Assembly (NCBI GenBank): GCA_902470365.1
Contig: CABRFZ010000007.1
Location: 1-64,000, forward strand
DNA length: 64,000 nt
Direction: 5' to 3'
Origin: an uncultured Collinsella sp.
GTDB lineage: Bacteria; Actinomycetota; Coriobacteriia; Coriobacteriales; Coriobacteriaceae
The notes under the pieces: generated by a model
The model's input: only the letters and a program-made list of their open reading frames with translations
Databases searched by the model: none
What the model was told of the DNA's origin: nothing
Translations under genes and position numbers: made by a program
Shown here: one piece after another, positions 15,843-24,710 of the stretch
Position numbering within the stretch: the first letter of the stretch is position 1
Layout: each line of letters starts with the position of its first letter

Positions 15843-17222
15843 ATGAACACCGAGGAAATTGCGCGCATCGTCGGCGATCAGCGCGCCTATTTTAAGACGC
15901 ACGCCACGTTTGATGTCGATGCTCGACGTCGCGCGCTCGTGAGTTTATGCGATGCGGTGCGGGCCCACGAGGCTGATATCGCCCATGCGCTCAAGACCGA
16001 TTTGGGGAAGTCGCATGACGAGGCCTATATGTGCGAGATCGGCACGTCGCTTTCCGAGATTCGACATCAGATCGCTCACGTGGCTCGGTGGAGTCGTCCG
16101 CGCCTGCGTCCGTGCGATCTCGCTAACGCCGTGAGCGCGTGCAAAACGCAAGCCGTGCCCTATGGCGTCACGCTCATCATGGCTCCGTGGAACTACCCGT
16201 TTTTGCTAACACTCGAGCCGCTCGCCGGCGCCCTTGCCGCGGGCAATACCGTGGTCATCAAGCCGAGTGCCTATGCTCCGGCATCGAGCGCGGTGCTCAA
16301 GCAAATCTGTGAAGAGGCATTTGATCCGCGCCTGGTGACGGTTGTCGAGGGCGGGCGCGCCGAGAACGAAGCGTTGCTCGATGAGTGCTGGGACAAGATC
16401 TTCTTTACCGGTAGCGTTCCGGTCGGCAAGCTCGTCATGGAGCGCGCAAGTAAAAACCTTACGCCCGTGACGCTTGAGCTGGGCGGAAAGAGTCCCTGTA
16501 TCGTGGATGTGACGGCAAACTTGAAGGTTGCGGCACGGCGTATCGCCTTTGGTAAGTGGCTCAACGTGGGGCAGACCTGCGTGGCGCCCGACTACCTGCT
16601 GGTCGATGCGCGCGTGCACGACGAGCTGCTGGACCTTATCAAGGAGGAGGCCCGCCGTATGTTTGGCGAGCATCCGCTCGATAACGAGGACTACGGGCAT
16701 ATCGTCAACGCCAAGCATTTTGCGCGCGTGCGCGGGCTGATCGATCCCGATAAGGTCGTGCTGGGAGGCACGGCGCGCGAGTCGTCGCTCAAGATTGAGC
16801 CGACGATCCTAGACGGCGTGACCCCCGATGACGCCGTGATGCAGGAGGAGATCTTCGGTCCCATCTTGCCGGTGCTGACGTTTGAGAGCCTAGACGAGGC
16901 CGAAGCGTTTATTACGGATCGTCCGACGCCGCTGGCCCTGTATATCTTTAGTCAGGATCGCGCAGTTCAGCAGCGCTTCGTGCGTTACGTGCCCTTTGGC
17001 GGTGGCTGCGTCAACGACACCATCATGCACTTGGCTACGAGCCATATGGGCTTTGGCGGCATGGGCGCGAGCGGTATGGGGCAGTACCATGGCCGCGAGA
17101 GCTTCGATACGTTTAGCCACAAGAAGAGCGTCGTGAACAAGGCAACGTGGCCGGACGTGCCATTCCGCTATGCTCCTTACGCAAGCTGGAAGCACAAGTT
17201 CGTGCGCATGTTTGTGCATTAG
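15843..17222 (+). CDS. aldehyde dehydrogenase, class 3-like
   Basis: An NAD(P)-dependent aldehyde dehydrogenase of 459 residues, the length of class 3 / fatty aldehyde enzymes. It shows PWNYPF in the cofactor region, FTGSVPVGK, the conserved Glu in LELGGKSP, the catalytic Cys in GQTCVAPDY, and EEIFGPILP. The start follows AGGAGGG and lies eight bases after the alcohol dehydrogenase stop, so translation is likely coupled. Class 3 enzymes often act on medium or long aliphatic or aromatic aldehydes; the exact substrate is unknown. A good terminator follows. Confidence 0.94.
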   Translation: MNTEEIARIVGDQRAYFKTHATFDVDARRRALVSLCDAVRAHEADIAHALKTDLGKSHDEAYMCEIGTSLSEIRHQIAHVARWSRPRLRPCDLANAVSACKTQAVPYGVTLIMAPWNYPFLLTLEPLAGALAAGNTVVIKPSAYAPASSAVLKQICEEAFDPRLVTVVEGGRAENEALLDECWDKIFFTGSVPVGKLVMERASKNLTPVTLELGGKSPCIVDVTANLKVAARRIAFGKWLNVGQTCVAPDYLLVDARVHDELLDLIKEEARRMFGEHPLDNEDYGHIVNAKHFARVRGLIDPDKVVLGGTARESSLKIEPTILDGVTPDDAVMQEEIFGPILPVLTFESLDEAEAFITDRPTPLALYIFSQDRAVQQRFVRYVPFGGGCVNDTIMHLATSHMGFGGMGASGMGQYHGRESFDTFSHKKSVVNKATWPDVPFRYAPYASWKHKFVRMFVH

Positions 17223-17230
17223 AAAAGGGC

Positions 17231-17270
17231 GCAGGTAATACGAACAAGTGTTCCTATTACCTGCATTTTG
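17231..17270 (+). terminator. terminator of the alcohol/aldehyde dehydrogenase operon
   Basis: GCAGGTAATA (17231-17240) pairs with TATTACCTGC (17255-17264), with further GAACA/TGTTC pairing inside, and is followed by ATTTTG. It starts eight bases after the stop codon. Confidence 0.85.
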
Positions 17271-17327
17271 CGTTAGACTACTGTTATGGAGCACGGATGG
17301 GCCAACTCCCTTTAGAAGGGATTTGGT

Positions 17328-17411
17328 ATGAACGTAGGCGATGTTATTTCGTTATTGGCGTTGTTGATTGCGGCTATCGAACTCGGTCTGTTTATCGGCC
17401 GAATGAAATAG
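17328..17411 (+). CDS. 27-residue membrane peptide, holin-like toxin type
   Basis: A tiny frame that reads MNVGDVISLLALLIAAIELG and ends with FIGRMK: a single hydrophobic helix with a short charged C-terminus. This is the pattern of the small putative holin-like toxins and type I toxin peptides of Gram-positive bacteria. GAAGGG lies about eight bases before the ATG. The stop codon runs straight into GCCG...CGGC pairing (17411-17434), a structure I recall behind such toxin genes that could belong to an RNA antitoxin. No protein partner adjoins it. Identification rests on shape and context, not on a family match. Confidence 0.5.
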   Translation: MNVGDVISLLALLIAAIELGLFIGRMK

Positions 17412-17647
17412 CCGCCCCCGCGTAAGCGAAGACGGCCACTTCTCACGATGAAAACGTGTATCGGAGTTGGCAAGACCCGCGGCAACGGGTGCCATCCGTG
17501 TTCCTATCTTATCTGCAAGCGTTCTGTCGCGCAAGCGTTGAGGCAAACGATTGAAGGACGCAGACAGGATGTATTTGTGTCCGCACGGGACCGTAGACTT
17601 CTCAATAAGGTTACACACCGGTTTATCCGGCCGTTAGAGGAGCTGCT
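17412..17647. other. structured non-coding stretch after the small peptide
   Basis: This 236-base stretch has short inverted repeats (GCCG/CGGC just after the stop; CCCG/CGGG near 17478-17489) but no convincing gene. A 100-codon frame from 17448 runs into the HIRAN gene in another phase, has no ribosome binding site and looks accidental. An antisense or 3' regulatory RNA for the small peptide is possible. Confidence 0.35.
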
Positions 17648-17974
17648 ATGTACGAGCCTTCGCGTGTTCTTCTGTCATTTCACATTGCAGGATTTCAGTA
17701 TGTCGATGGCGCCTTGGTCTTGGGCGATCTTAAAGCGGGCGATAAGCTGACGCTGTGTGCCGAGCGCGATAATCCCCATGACCCTGAGGCGGTTGCGATT
17801 TATTACGGCAACACCAAGCTTGGCTATGTTCCGGGAAACGAGGTCGGCCCGCTGTCCTTGATGATGTATTACGGCCACGAGGACGTATTTGAGGCCCGCG
17901 TGCAACAGGTTGCCCCCGAGCGCAGCCCGTGGCACCAGGTGCGCGTTGGCCTCTATGTGGTGGATGCCCGCTAG
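17648..17974 (+). CDS. HIRAN domain protein
   Basis: The 108-residue protein is essentially one HIRAN domain: FHIAGFQYVDG at the start, then LCAERDNPHDPEAVAIYY and KLGYVPGNEV, the standard signature. HIRAN domains bind 3' DNA ends in the eukaryotic HLTF helicase, and small stand-alone bacterial copies are linked to DNA repair or nucleic-acid processing. GAGGAG precedes the ATG. A 59-residue charged protein follows within 20 bases, so the two are probably cotranscribed. Confidence 0.88.
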   Translation: MYEPSRVLLSFHIAGFQYVDGALVLGDLKAGDKLTLCAERDNPHDPEAVAIYYGNTKLGYVPGNEVGPLSLMMYYGHEDVFEARVQQVAPERSPWHQVRVGLYVVDAR

Positions 17975-17992
17975 TCGGCAATGGAGGCGGCC

Positions 17993-18172
17993 ATGTTTGA
18001 TGACGACGACCAGTTCGATCTGACAGACGATCCGTTTGAGTGGGATCTGCTACTCGACGACGATGAGTTGGAGCAGGATCGTAAGAAACGGCAGGACAAG
18101 AAAACTCAGAGTGGCGCTTCGAAAAAGCAAGACAAACGCCGCCGCGGACTGTTCGGCGGGCTCTTTGGATAA
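17993..18172 (+). CDS. small acidic/basic protein of unknown function
   Basis: The product has 59 residues in two halves: residues 1-28 are strongly acidic (Asp, Glu, Leu, Trp) and residues 29-55 strongly basic (Lys, Arg, Gln), ending in GLFGGLFG. The acidic half could mimic nucleic acid and the basic half could bind it. The ATG at 17993 is used because GGAGG ends six bases before it; the ATG at 17981 overlaps that site. It follows the HIRAN gene closely, which suggests a joint role. I do not recognise the family. Confidence 0.6.
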   Translation: MFDDDDQFDLTDDPFEWDLLLDDDELEQDRKKRQDKKTQSGASKKQDKRRRGLFGGLFG

Positions 18173-18238
18173 CCGCCGCATCGCTGCGTCTGTATACTTA
18201 GCACGAGTTGAACACGTTGCGAAATGAGGACACAGACG

Positions 18239-18784
18239 ATGATGTGGTTTACCGCCGACTTGCACCTGGGCGATACGAATATCTTGCACGACATGGACCG
18301 GCCGTTTGGCTCGGTCGAGGAGATGAACTGCAAGGTCATCGATGCCATCAATGAGTGCGTGGCTGCGGATGACCGTCTCTACATCCTGGGAGACTTTACC
18401 TATCGTTTGCCCCTGGCGGAGGCGGTGCGCCTGCGCGAGCGTATCGAATGCCAGAACGTGACGCTCATCCGCGGTAACCATGACGGCGACTGGGAAGATT
18501 CCGACGTACCGCAGATTTGGGAAGACGTGCGCGATTACCTGGAGATTGCTCCCGGCTATGCCAAGGGCCATCGCCTGGTGTTGAGCCACTACCCCATGCT
18601 TAGCTGGAATGGCAAGGCGCGTGGCGCCATCATGCTACACGGGCATATTCACAGCAGAGGAGACCGTACCAACGCGCGCAACCGCGATCGCGAGCGCCCT
18701 ATCTTTCGCTACGATGTCGGTCTCGATGCCAACGAGTACAAGCCCGTAAGCCGCGATCAGTTTCTTAGCTTCTTTGGGTTATAG
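18239..18784 (+). CDS. calcineurin-like metallophosphoesterase
   Basis: A small metallophosphoesterase of 181 residues. The five metal motifs are present in order: DLHLGD, GDF, GNHD, SHYPM and GHIHSRG. Such small proteins hydrolyse phosphodiesters or phosphomonoesters with a dinuclear metal centre in the cytoplasm; the substrate cannot be predicted. AGGA lies eight bases before the ATG at 18239; starts at 18224 and 18242 are also in frame. A TATACT at 18193-18198 may be its -10 box. Its stop codon abuts the 22-bp hairpin at 18785. Confidence 0.88.
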   Translation: MMWFTADLHLGDTNILHDMDRPFGSVEEMNCKVIDAINECVAADDRLYILGDFTYRLPLAEAVRLRERIECQNVTLIRGNHDGDWEDSDVPQIWEDVRDYLEIAPGYAKGHRLVLSHYPMLSWNGKARGAIMLHGHIHSRGDRTNARNRDRERPIFRYDVGLDANEYKPVSRDQFLSFFGL

Positions 18785-18837
18785 GGCGCCAGAACCACCA
18801 CAAAGGGGACAGGCACCTTTGTGGTGGTTCTGGCGCC
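18785..18837. repeat. perfect 22-bp inverted repeat with GGGGACAGG core
   Basis: GGCGCCAGAACCACCACAAAGG (split here as GGCGCC plus sixteen bases) at 18785-18806 is perfectly complemented at 18816-18837, leaving a nine-base loop GGACAGGCA. It begins at the base after the phosphoesterase stop codon and may also act as its terminator. The loop side carries AAAGGGGACAGG, shared with the element at 32918-32942. Confidence 0.9.
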
Positions 18838-18925
18838 GTTGCCATTATGGCGGCGGCGCCTTTTTTTGTCCGCGCGGCGCGGTAGAGTGTAGCCGGTTGA
18901 TATTTGCGTCCATCGAGGAGCTGCT

Positions 18926-20683
18926 ATGAACGAGATCAAGTGCCCGCATTGCGGCGAAGTTTTTAAGGTCGATGCATCCGGCTATGCGGATATCGTCAAG
19001 CAGGTGCGCGATGCCGAGTTCTCGCGCGACCTGGATGAGCGTGTGAAGGCAGTCCAGCGTGAGGGTGAGCAGGCGCTGGAGCTTGAGCGCTCGCGTTCGA
19101 CGGCTGCCTTGCAACAGGCAAAGTCTCAGCGCAATGCCCAGCTTGTCGAGCAGAAGAACACTGCGGATCAGAAACTGGCGCAAGAGGTTGCCAAGCGCGA
19201 TGCTGAGCTTGCCGAGCTGCGCGCTAAGCTCGAGGGCGCTGCCGCAGAGCGCGAGAGTGCAAGCCAGCGCGCGGCGGTTGAGGCACGAGCCAATGCTCAA
19301 AAAGAGAATGCCGAACTCCAGCGTGAGATTGATAGCCTGCGTGCGCAGCTTGGGCGCAAAGATGACGAAGCAAAGCTTGCCGAGTCGGCGGCGCGCAACG
19401 CTGCTCAAAACGATTTAGCTGCACGCGACGCTCAGATTGCCGAGCTGCAGGCCAGGCTTGCCGCGGCGGACAAGGCCCAGGAGATGGCGCTTGCCGCTGC
19501 CGCGGCAGAGTCGCAGCGTGAGCTCGATGCCGCTCGCAGCGAGGCCGAGCGCGCGCTTGCTGACTATCGCGCGAAGGTGCAAGAGAAGTTTTCCGCCGCA
19601 AAGGCTCAGTCCGAGCAAGAGGCCGAGGGCCTGCGTGCCCAGCTGCGCGAGCAGGAACTGATGGCAAAAATGAACCTGTCAGAGGCGGTCGCCGCGGCGG
19701 AGCGAGAGCGCGATGAGGCGCGTGCCAAACTGACGAGCGAGCTGGCGGTGCGCGATTCTCGCGAGGAACAGGTCAAGGCGGCACACGAGCTCGAGCTTGC
19801 GCAGGCCAAGCGCGCGAGCGATGACCTGATTCGCTACAAGGACGAAGAGATTGAGCGCCTTAAGGACATGAAGGTCCGCCTGTCCACCAAGATGGTGGGC
19901 GAGTCGCTCGAGCAGCACTGCGAGACCGAGTTTAACCGTCTGCGCATGACGGCGTTTCCTAACGCGTACTTCGAGAAGGATAACGATGCGTCCGAGGGCA
20001 CCAAGGGCGACTTTATCTTCCGCGAGTGCGACGCAAGCGGTAACGAGGTCATTTCGATTATGTTCGAGATGAAAAACGAGAACGACGAGACCGCGACCAA
20101 GCACAAAAACGAGGACTTCTTTAAGAAACTCGATCACGATCGTCGCCAGAAAGGCTGTGAGTACGCGGTGCTCTGCACACTGCTCGAGCCCGAAAGCGAG
20201 CTCTATAACGCAGGGATAGTCGACGTGAGCTATCGCTACGAGAAGATGTACGTGATTCGCCCGCAATTTTTCATCCCCATGATTACACTTCTTCGCAACG
20301 CCGCCATGGGTTCGTTGCGTTATAAGCAGGAGCTGGCGGAGTACAAACAGCAGAATATCGACGTCACGAACTTCGAAGCCAAGATGGAGAAGTTCAAGAA
20401 CGATTTCGGCCGCAACTACGAGATCGCGAGCCGCAAGTTCCAAACGGCAATCGATGAGATCGACAAGACGATTAGCCATCTGCAGAAAACCAAGGAGGCG
20501 TTGCTGTCCTCCGAGAACAATCTGCGCCTGGCCAACAAGAAGGCCGATGATCTTACCATTCGCAAGCTCACGTGGGGCAACAAGACCATGAAGGCCGCCT
20601 TTGACGAGGCGCGCGGGGCTGCGCCGGAGACAAATGATGAGCCAGCCGAGGCGGATTCGTATGAGGTCGAGGATACCGAGTAG
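18926..20683 (+). CDS. DUF2130 protein with zinc finger and long coiled coil
   Basis: The 585-residue protein starts with a zinc-ribbon half, [12 protein letters not shown], followed by a coiled coil rich in Ala, Glu, Gln and Arg from about residue 25 to 320. The C-terminal domain (about 325-490) is of the DUF2130 type with [19 protein letters not shown] and [17 protein letters not shown], and is followed by a second helical segment. The acidic/lysine residues in FEMKN resemble a PD-(D/E)xK nuclease core, so a nuclease-related role is often suggested; this is unproven. GAGGAG precedes the ATG. It stands alone and ends at a convergent terminator. Confidence 0.85.
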   Translation: MNEIKCPHCGEVFKVDASGYADIVKQVRDAEFSRDLDERVKAVQREGEQALELERSRSTAALQQAKSQRNAQLVEQKNTADQKLAQEVAKRDAELAELRAKLEGAAAERESASQRAAVEARANAQKENAELQREIDSLRAQLGRKDDEAKLAESAARNAAQNDLAARDAQIAELQARLAAADKAQEMALAAAAAESQRELDAARSEAERALADYRAKVQEKFSAAKAQSEQEAEGLRAQLREQELMAKMNLSEAVAAAERERDEARAKLTSELAVRDSREEQVKAAHELELAQAKRASDDLIRYKDEEIERLKDMKVRLSTKMVGESLEQHCETEFNRLRMTAFPNAYFEKDNDASEGTKGDFIFRECDASGNEVISIMFEMKNENDETATKHKNEDFFKKLDHDRRQKGCEYAVLCTLLEPESELYNAGIVDVSYRYEKMYVIRPQFFIPMITLLRNAAMGSLRYKQELAEYKQQNIDVTNFEAKMEKFKNDFGRNYEIASRKFQTAIDEIDKTISHLQKTKEALLSSENNLRLANKKADDLTIRKLTWGNKTMKAAFDEARGAAPETNDEPAEADSYEVEDTE

Positions 20684-20702
20684 GGGATAGCGTATCGCGC
20701 AA

Positions 20703-20740
20703 AAGCGGGGCCGCTGGCGATGTTGCCAGCGACCCCGCTT
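20703..20740. terminator. convergent terminator, DUF2130 gene and DUF3516 helicase gene
   Basis: AAGCGGGG and GCTGGC on the left pair with GCCAGC and CCCCGCTT on the right, with one small mismatch and a six-base loop. Confidence 0.85.
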
Positions 20741-20762
20741 CGTTTCGTTCCATTGTGCCCGG

Positions 20763-23444
20763 CTAGTCCTCGAGCAGGTCCTCGATAAAGCCGACGCGGT
20801 AGTTTTTGAAGATGACCTCGCCGCCGTCTTGCGTGGCGTCCAGATCGACATCGCCCATGATGCCAAAATCGTGGTCGCCATCCTCGTCGGCAAAGATCTG
20901 GTGCACGTGCCATACGTGTGCGGTCTTCTCGTCGGACTCGTCAATGGAAAACATCGCGGCGCTGCGGGCATCTCCGTCGGTGAGGATTTCCTCGTGCTGC
21001 TCGTGGTAAGCGTCGAGTGCTTTTTGCCAGCGGATCTCGCTCATGCCCCAGTCGTCGTCGAGCTCGCCCAGGTCGCGAACGTGCTCGCGGGCGGCAAGGG
21101 TCACGCGGCGGAAGAGCGCGTTGCGCACCAATAGCGTGCAGCCGCGACGGTCCGCCACGACCTCGTCGATGCCCTGCGGCGGCGCGGCGTCGAGTGCAGC
21201 GGGGTTGCCGGCGTTCTCCCACTCGTCCACCAGGCTCGAGTCCACCGAACGCACCACAAAGCCCAGCCACGAGATGATGTCGCGCAGGCGCTCGTCGCGC
21301 TTCTCGATCGGTACGGTGCGATCGAGGGAACGGTAGGCCTCTGCCAGGTAGCGCAGCAAAATGCCCTCGGAGCGGGCGATGCCGAGCTTTTGAATGTAGC
21401 CCTTAAAATCGCTCGTGCTTTCCAGCATATCGCGCAGAACGCTCTTGGGAGAGAGCTGATAGTCGTTGGCCCAGGGCACTTCCTGGCAGTACTTGTCAAA
21501 AGCGGCGTCGAGCAAATCCTCGAGCGGCTTTTCGTACGTGACGTCTTGAATGCGCTCCAAGCGCTCCTCATATTCGACGCCGTCAGCCTTCATTTCTGCC
21601 ATCGCGCGGTCGCGCGCGGCGCGCTCCTGTGCACGCAGCACCTGTTTGGGATCCTCGAGCGTTGCCTCGACCATCGAGATCAGATCCATGGTATAGGTCT
21701 CACTCTCGGGGTCGAGCAGCTCCAACGCGGCAAGCAAGAACGGCGAGAGCGGCTGATCGAGCGCGAAGTCCTCGGGCAGATCGACCGTCAGCGCATAGTC
21801 GATGTCCGGCGCGGCGTCAGTCGGGGCGTCGGGCGCGGGCGGCACCTCGGTGCGAACGACGACGCCGGAATCGATGAGCGTGGCGAAGATTTCGTCGGCG
21901 CGAACCTCGAGCTTAGCCTTTTCCTCGGGAGTCTGCAGGCTCGTCTCGATGAGGTCGTGTACGCGGGTTCGGGCATCGCCGCCCTGCTCGACCACGCTAA
22001 TCACCATGGAGTGCGTGATGCGCAGGCGCGGCTTGAGCGTCTCGGGCTGCGTCTCGATCAGGCGCTCAAAGGTCTGCTTGTTCCAGGTGACAAAGCCCTC
22101 GGGGGCCTTTTTCTTTTTAATCTTACGGAGTTTTTTGGGGTCGTCGCCCGCTTTGGCCATAAGCTTGGCGTTTTCGATCTCGTGCTCCGGCGCCTCGGCA
22201 ATTACCATACCCTCGGTGTCAAAGCCCGAGCGGCCGGCGCGACCGGCAATCTGGTGGAACTCGCGGGCGCGCAGACGACGCATCTTGTAACCGTCGAACT
22301 TGGTGAGCGCGGTGAGCACCACGGTGTGGATGGGCACGTTGATGCCGACGCCGAGTGTGTCGGTGCCGCAAATGACGGGCAGTAGGCCCTGCTGTGCCAG
22401 GCGCTCGACCAGTAGGCGATAGCGCGGCAGCATACCGGCGTGGTGCACGCCGACGCCGCAGCCAAGCAAGCGCTTGAGGATCTTGCCGAAGGCCGTCGAG
22501 AAGCTCGTGCCCTTGGCCGCCTCCTTGATAGCCTCGCGCTGCTCCTTGCTGGCAATGCCAAAGTTGGCGAGGGATTGCGCCGTCGCAAGTGCGGCGTCCT
22601 GGCTAAAGTGCACGATGTAGAGCGGGGCCTCGCCGCGGCGCATGGCGAGCTCGACGGTGCCCTCGAGCGAGGTCGTCACGTAGTCGTAGCTAAGCGGCAC
22701 GGGGCGTGGGGCATCGACGACCAAGTCGCAGGTAGCGCCGGTGTGTTCCTCGAGCGAGGCGGCGATCGCGGTGACATCGCCGAGCGTGGCGCTCATGAGC
22801 ATGAATTGCGTGTGAGGCAGGGCGAGCAGTGGCACCTGCCAGGCCCAACCGCGATCGGGGTCGGCAAAGTAGTGGAACTCGTCCATGGCGACGCAGCCAA
22901 CATCGGCATCTTCGCCCTCGCGCAGTGCGTCGTTGGCAAGGATTTCTGCCGTGCAACAGATGACGGGCGCCTTGGTGTTGATGTGCGTGTCGCCGGTGAT
23001 CATGCCGACGTTATCGCGGCCGAGCACCTGCACAAGGTCGAAAAACTTCTCACTGACCAGAGCCTTGATAGGAGCCGTGTAGTAGCAGCGCTTGCCCTGC
23101 GCCATGCCCATAAAGAGCATTCCCAGCGCGACGAGCGATTTACCCGATCCGGTCGGTGTTCCCAAAATGACATGGTCACCGGCGGCTAGATCCATGAGGG
23201 CCTCTTCCTGGTGGTCCCACAGCTCAATACCGCGATCGCTCGTCCATTCAAAGAAACGTTCGAAGGCCTGATCGGGCGTGAGCCACGGTTCGGGCTCACT
23301 GCCATCCTCGGGCTCCCACCAGGTGGGGGAGAGCGCGCCGAGCGAACCGAACTCGGCTTCGGTTCCCGTGCCGCCCGAGAATGAGCTGGCGGCTCCGGCG
23401 CCGGAAACGGTGCTGGCGGTGGTGTCTGTCGTGGTCTGTGCCAT
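20763..23444 (-). CDS. Ski2-like DEAD/DEAH-box helicase with DUF3516 domain
   Basis: A superfamily 2 helicase of 893 residues. It shows Walker A TPTGSGKS at about residue 105-112, motif II in the unusual form DEFHY, motif III MSATLGD and motif VI QIAGRAGRSG, as in Ski2/Mtr4-type RNA helicases. The C-terminal half (about residues 450-893) is the actinobacterial DUF3516-type region, ending with LFRRVTLAA and a helical tail. A role in RNA processing or decay is likely; actinobacterial relatives are also named HelY. I start at the ATG at 23444, which begins a low-complexity MAQTTT leader; the 57 residues before it look non-coding. Confidence 0.9.
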   Translation of the reverse strand: MAQTTTDTTASTVSGAGAASSFSGGTGTEAEFGSLGALSPTWWEPEDGSEPEPWLTPDQAFERFFEWTSDRGIELWDHQEEALMDLAAGDHVILGTPTGSGKSLVALGMLFMGMAQGKRCYYTAPIKALVSEKFFDLVQVLGRDNVGMITGDTHINTKAPVICCTAEILANDALREGEDADVGCVAMDEFHYFADPDRGWAWQVPLLALPHTQFMLMSATLGDVTAIAASLEEHTGATCDLVVDAPRPVPLSYDYVTTSLEGTVELAMRRGEAPLYIVHFSQDAALATAQSLANFGIASKEQREAIKEAAKGTSFSTAFGKILKRLLGCGVGVHHAGMLPRYRLLVERLAQQGLLPVICGTDTLGVGINVPIHTVVLTALTKFDGYKMRRLRAREFHQIAGRAGRSGFDTEGMVIAEAPEHEIENAKLMAKAGDDPKKLRKIKKKKAPEGFVTWNKQTFERLIETQPETLKPRLRITHSMVISVVEQGGDARTRVHDLIETSLQTPEEKAKLEVRADEIFATLIDSGVVVRTEVPPAPDAPTDAAPDIDYALTVDLPEDFALDQPLSPFLLAALELLDPESETYTMDLISMVEATLEDPKQVLRAQERAARDRAMAEMKADGVEYEERLERIQDVTYEKPLEDLLDAAFDKYCQEVPWANDYQLSPKSVLRDMLESTSDFKGYIQKLGIARSEGILLRYLAEAYRSLDRTVPIEKRDERLRDIISWLGFVVRSVDSSLVDEWENAGNPAALDAAPPQGIDEVVADRRGCTLLVRNALFRRVTLAAREHVRDLGELDDDWGMSEIRWQKALDAYHEQHEEILTDGDARSAAMFSIDESDEKTAHVWHVHQIFADEDGDHDFGIMGDVDLDATQDGGEVIFKNYRVGFIEDLLED

Positions 23445-23565
23445 GTGGTTGCTTTCTCTCGCGTTTGTCCGCCAACTATTATGGCGTAGCGTCGCATCGA
23501 TGCGTTCGCAGGCAAGAAAATGCAGGAAATGGGCGTTCTGCCCAGCCGTTTGGTGCAGTTGCCAG

Positions 23566-23688
23566 CTAAGTGAGTAGACTTTTTGCAATATCGCGAGCAC
23601 ATGGCTTTTGCGCAAGGGCTCTACCTGCGGTTTTAGTATTGGTTATGCGGGTTGTGCTTGGCTATTGCAAAAAAGTCTACTCACTTAG
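23566..23688. repeat. long inverted repeat upstream of the DUF3516 helicase gene
   Basis: The left arm at 23566-23590 (CTAAGTGAGTAGAC, then TTTTTGCAATA) is repeated inversely at 23663-23688, with one extra A. Imperfect pairing (AGCAC/GTGCT) continues inward. The element fills much of the 299-base gap between the helicase start and the trmB stop. No gene is seen there. Confidence 0.85.
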
Positions 23689-23743
23689 ATTTGAGGGTCG
23701 TTTGTTGGCGCCTATTCGCGCTTGTTTGCCGACGTCGCGACCA

Positions 23744-24592
23744 TCAGAAGCCCCTAGGATCCTGCGGTAGGCGCTTCTTGCCCTTGCGGGCACGGTTTCT
23801 AAAGTTCTCGACGGCCTCTTCCATGCCCAGAGGCACATAGGCGAGCTCATCGAGGTTATCGGGCAGGTAGCAGGCTAGGCTTTGCTCCTGCGCGCGCCCC
23901 GCCGCGAGCTGTTCATCGCTGGGCTGCGCTCCAGGTGTGGCGCAAATGCCATAGACGGCGGCGCCCATCTCGCGCGTGCGGCGCTCGTACTCGGTCTCGG
24001 GATGCTCGGGATGGTCGCGGCGGACGTTGTCGCTTACCCAAAGCGTGTCGTAGCCGGCCGCGGTAAACTGCCCTAGGGCGTAGTCGCGCAATGGCTTGCT
24101 GTCGGTGCGCAGCGTGACGGTGGCGCCGGCTGCAAAGAGCGGGCGGTAGAGCATCAGATGGTCGACATGGACGAGTCGTTTTTTGGCGTACTTGGCCTTG
24201 GGCTGCGGCGTGGGAAAGTTAATGGTGATGACATCGAGCTCGCCTGCGGCAAACAGCTGCGGCAGCGATGCGGCGCCTCGGGGCAGGACGAGTGCGTTGG
24301 TCAGTTCCTGCTCGCAGATTTTCTGTGCGGCATAGGCGATGCAGATGGGCTCCTGGTCCATACCGATAAAGAGGGTGTTTGGCTCGTGGACCGCGCGCTC
24401 TACAAGGTACGTTCCCTTGCCACAGCCAAGATCCAGGTGAAGGTGTTCAAAGGGCTTGCTGCCTGCGGGCGCACAGGCCTTGCGCCAATCTCCGGCATAA
24501 GCCTCGGGGTTTGTCTCAATCGCATCGGCGTAGCGTTCCAGGCGCTCCTCGAGCACAAAGTTCTTAGGCGTGCGAACGTGGATGGCTCCCAT
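23744..24592 (-). CDS. trmB: tRNA (guanine-N7)-methyltransferase
   Basis: TrmB methylates G46 in the variable loop of tRNAs using SAM. Residues about 50-65 give the SAM motif LHLDLGCGKGTYL, followed by FIGMDQEP and the family's NFPTPQPK in place of the common NFPDPWPK. At 282 residues it is longer than many TrmB proteins (about 210-240), with a C-terminal extension of Ala/Glu/Gln-rich sequence ending in a basic tail. AAGGAG precedes the ATG. The gene is adjacent to another methyltransferase gene in the same direction but separated from it by a terminator-like hairpin. Confidence 0.88.
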   Translation of the reverse strand: MGAIHVRTPKNFVLEERLERYADAIETNPEAYAGDWRKACAPAGSKPFEHLHLDLGCGKGTYLVERAVHEPNTLFIGMDQEPICIAYAAQKICEQELTNALVLPRGAASLPQLFAAGELDVITINFPTPQPKAKYAKKRLVHVDHLMLYRPLFAAGATVTLRTDSKPLRDYALGQFTAAGYDTLWVSDNVRRDHPEHPETEYERRTREMGAAVYGICATPGAQPSDEQLAAGRAQEQSLACYLPDNLDELAYVPLGMEEAVENFRNRARKGKKRLPQDPRGF

Positions 24593-24649
24593 GAGGCTCC
24601 TTGGTCATAAGTATGGAACGCATAGCTGCACGTTCCGTCAATGGATTGA

Positions 24650-24673
24650 AAAAGGGCGGGCATAGTTTGCCCG
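24650..24673 (-). terminator. terminator of the class I methyltransferase gene
   Basis: CGGGCA (24657-24662) pairs with TGCCCG (24668-24673). On the minus strand it is followed by CCTTTTTC, giving a U-tract. Confidence 0.7.
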
Positions 24674-24710
24674 GAAGATGCGGTGCGGCTCGGCGGCGAG
24701 TCGTCGATGC

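Noticed and set aside
17448..17750. A 100-codon frame overlapping the HIRAN gene
   Set aside because: It lacks a ribosome binding site, runs through the HIRAN gene in another phase and shows no family motif.
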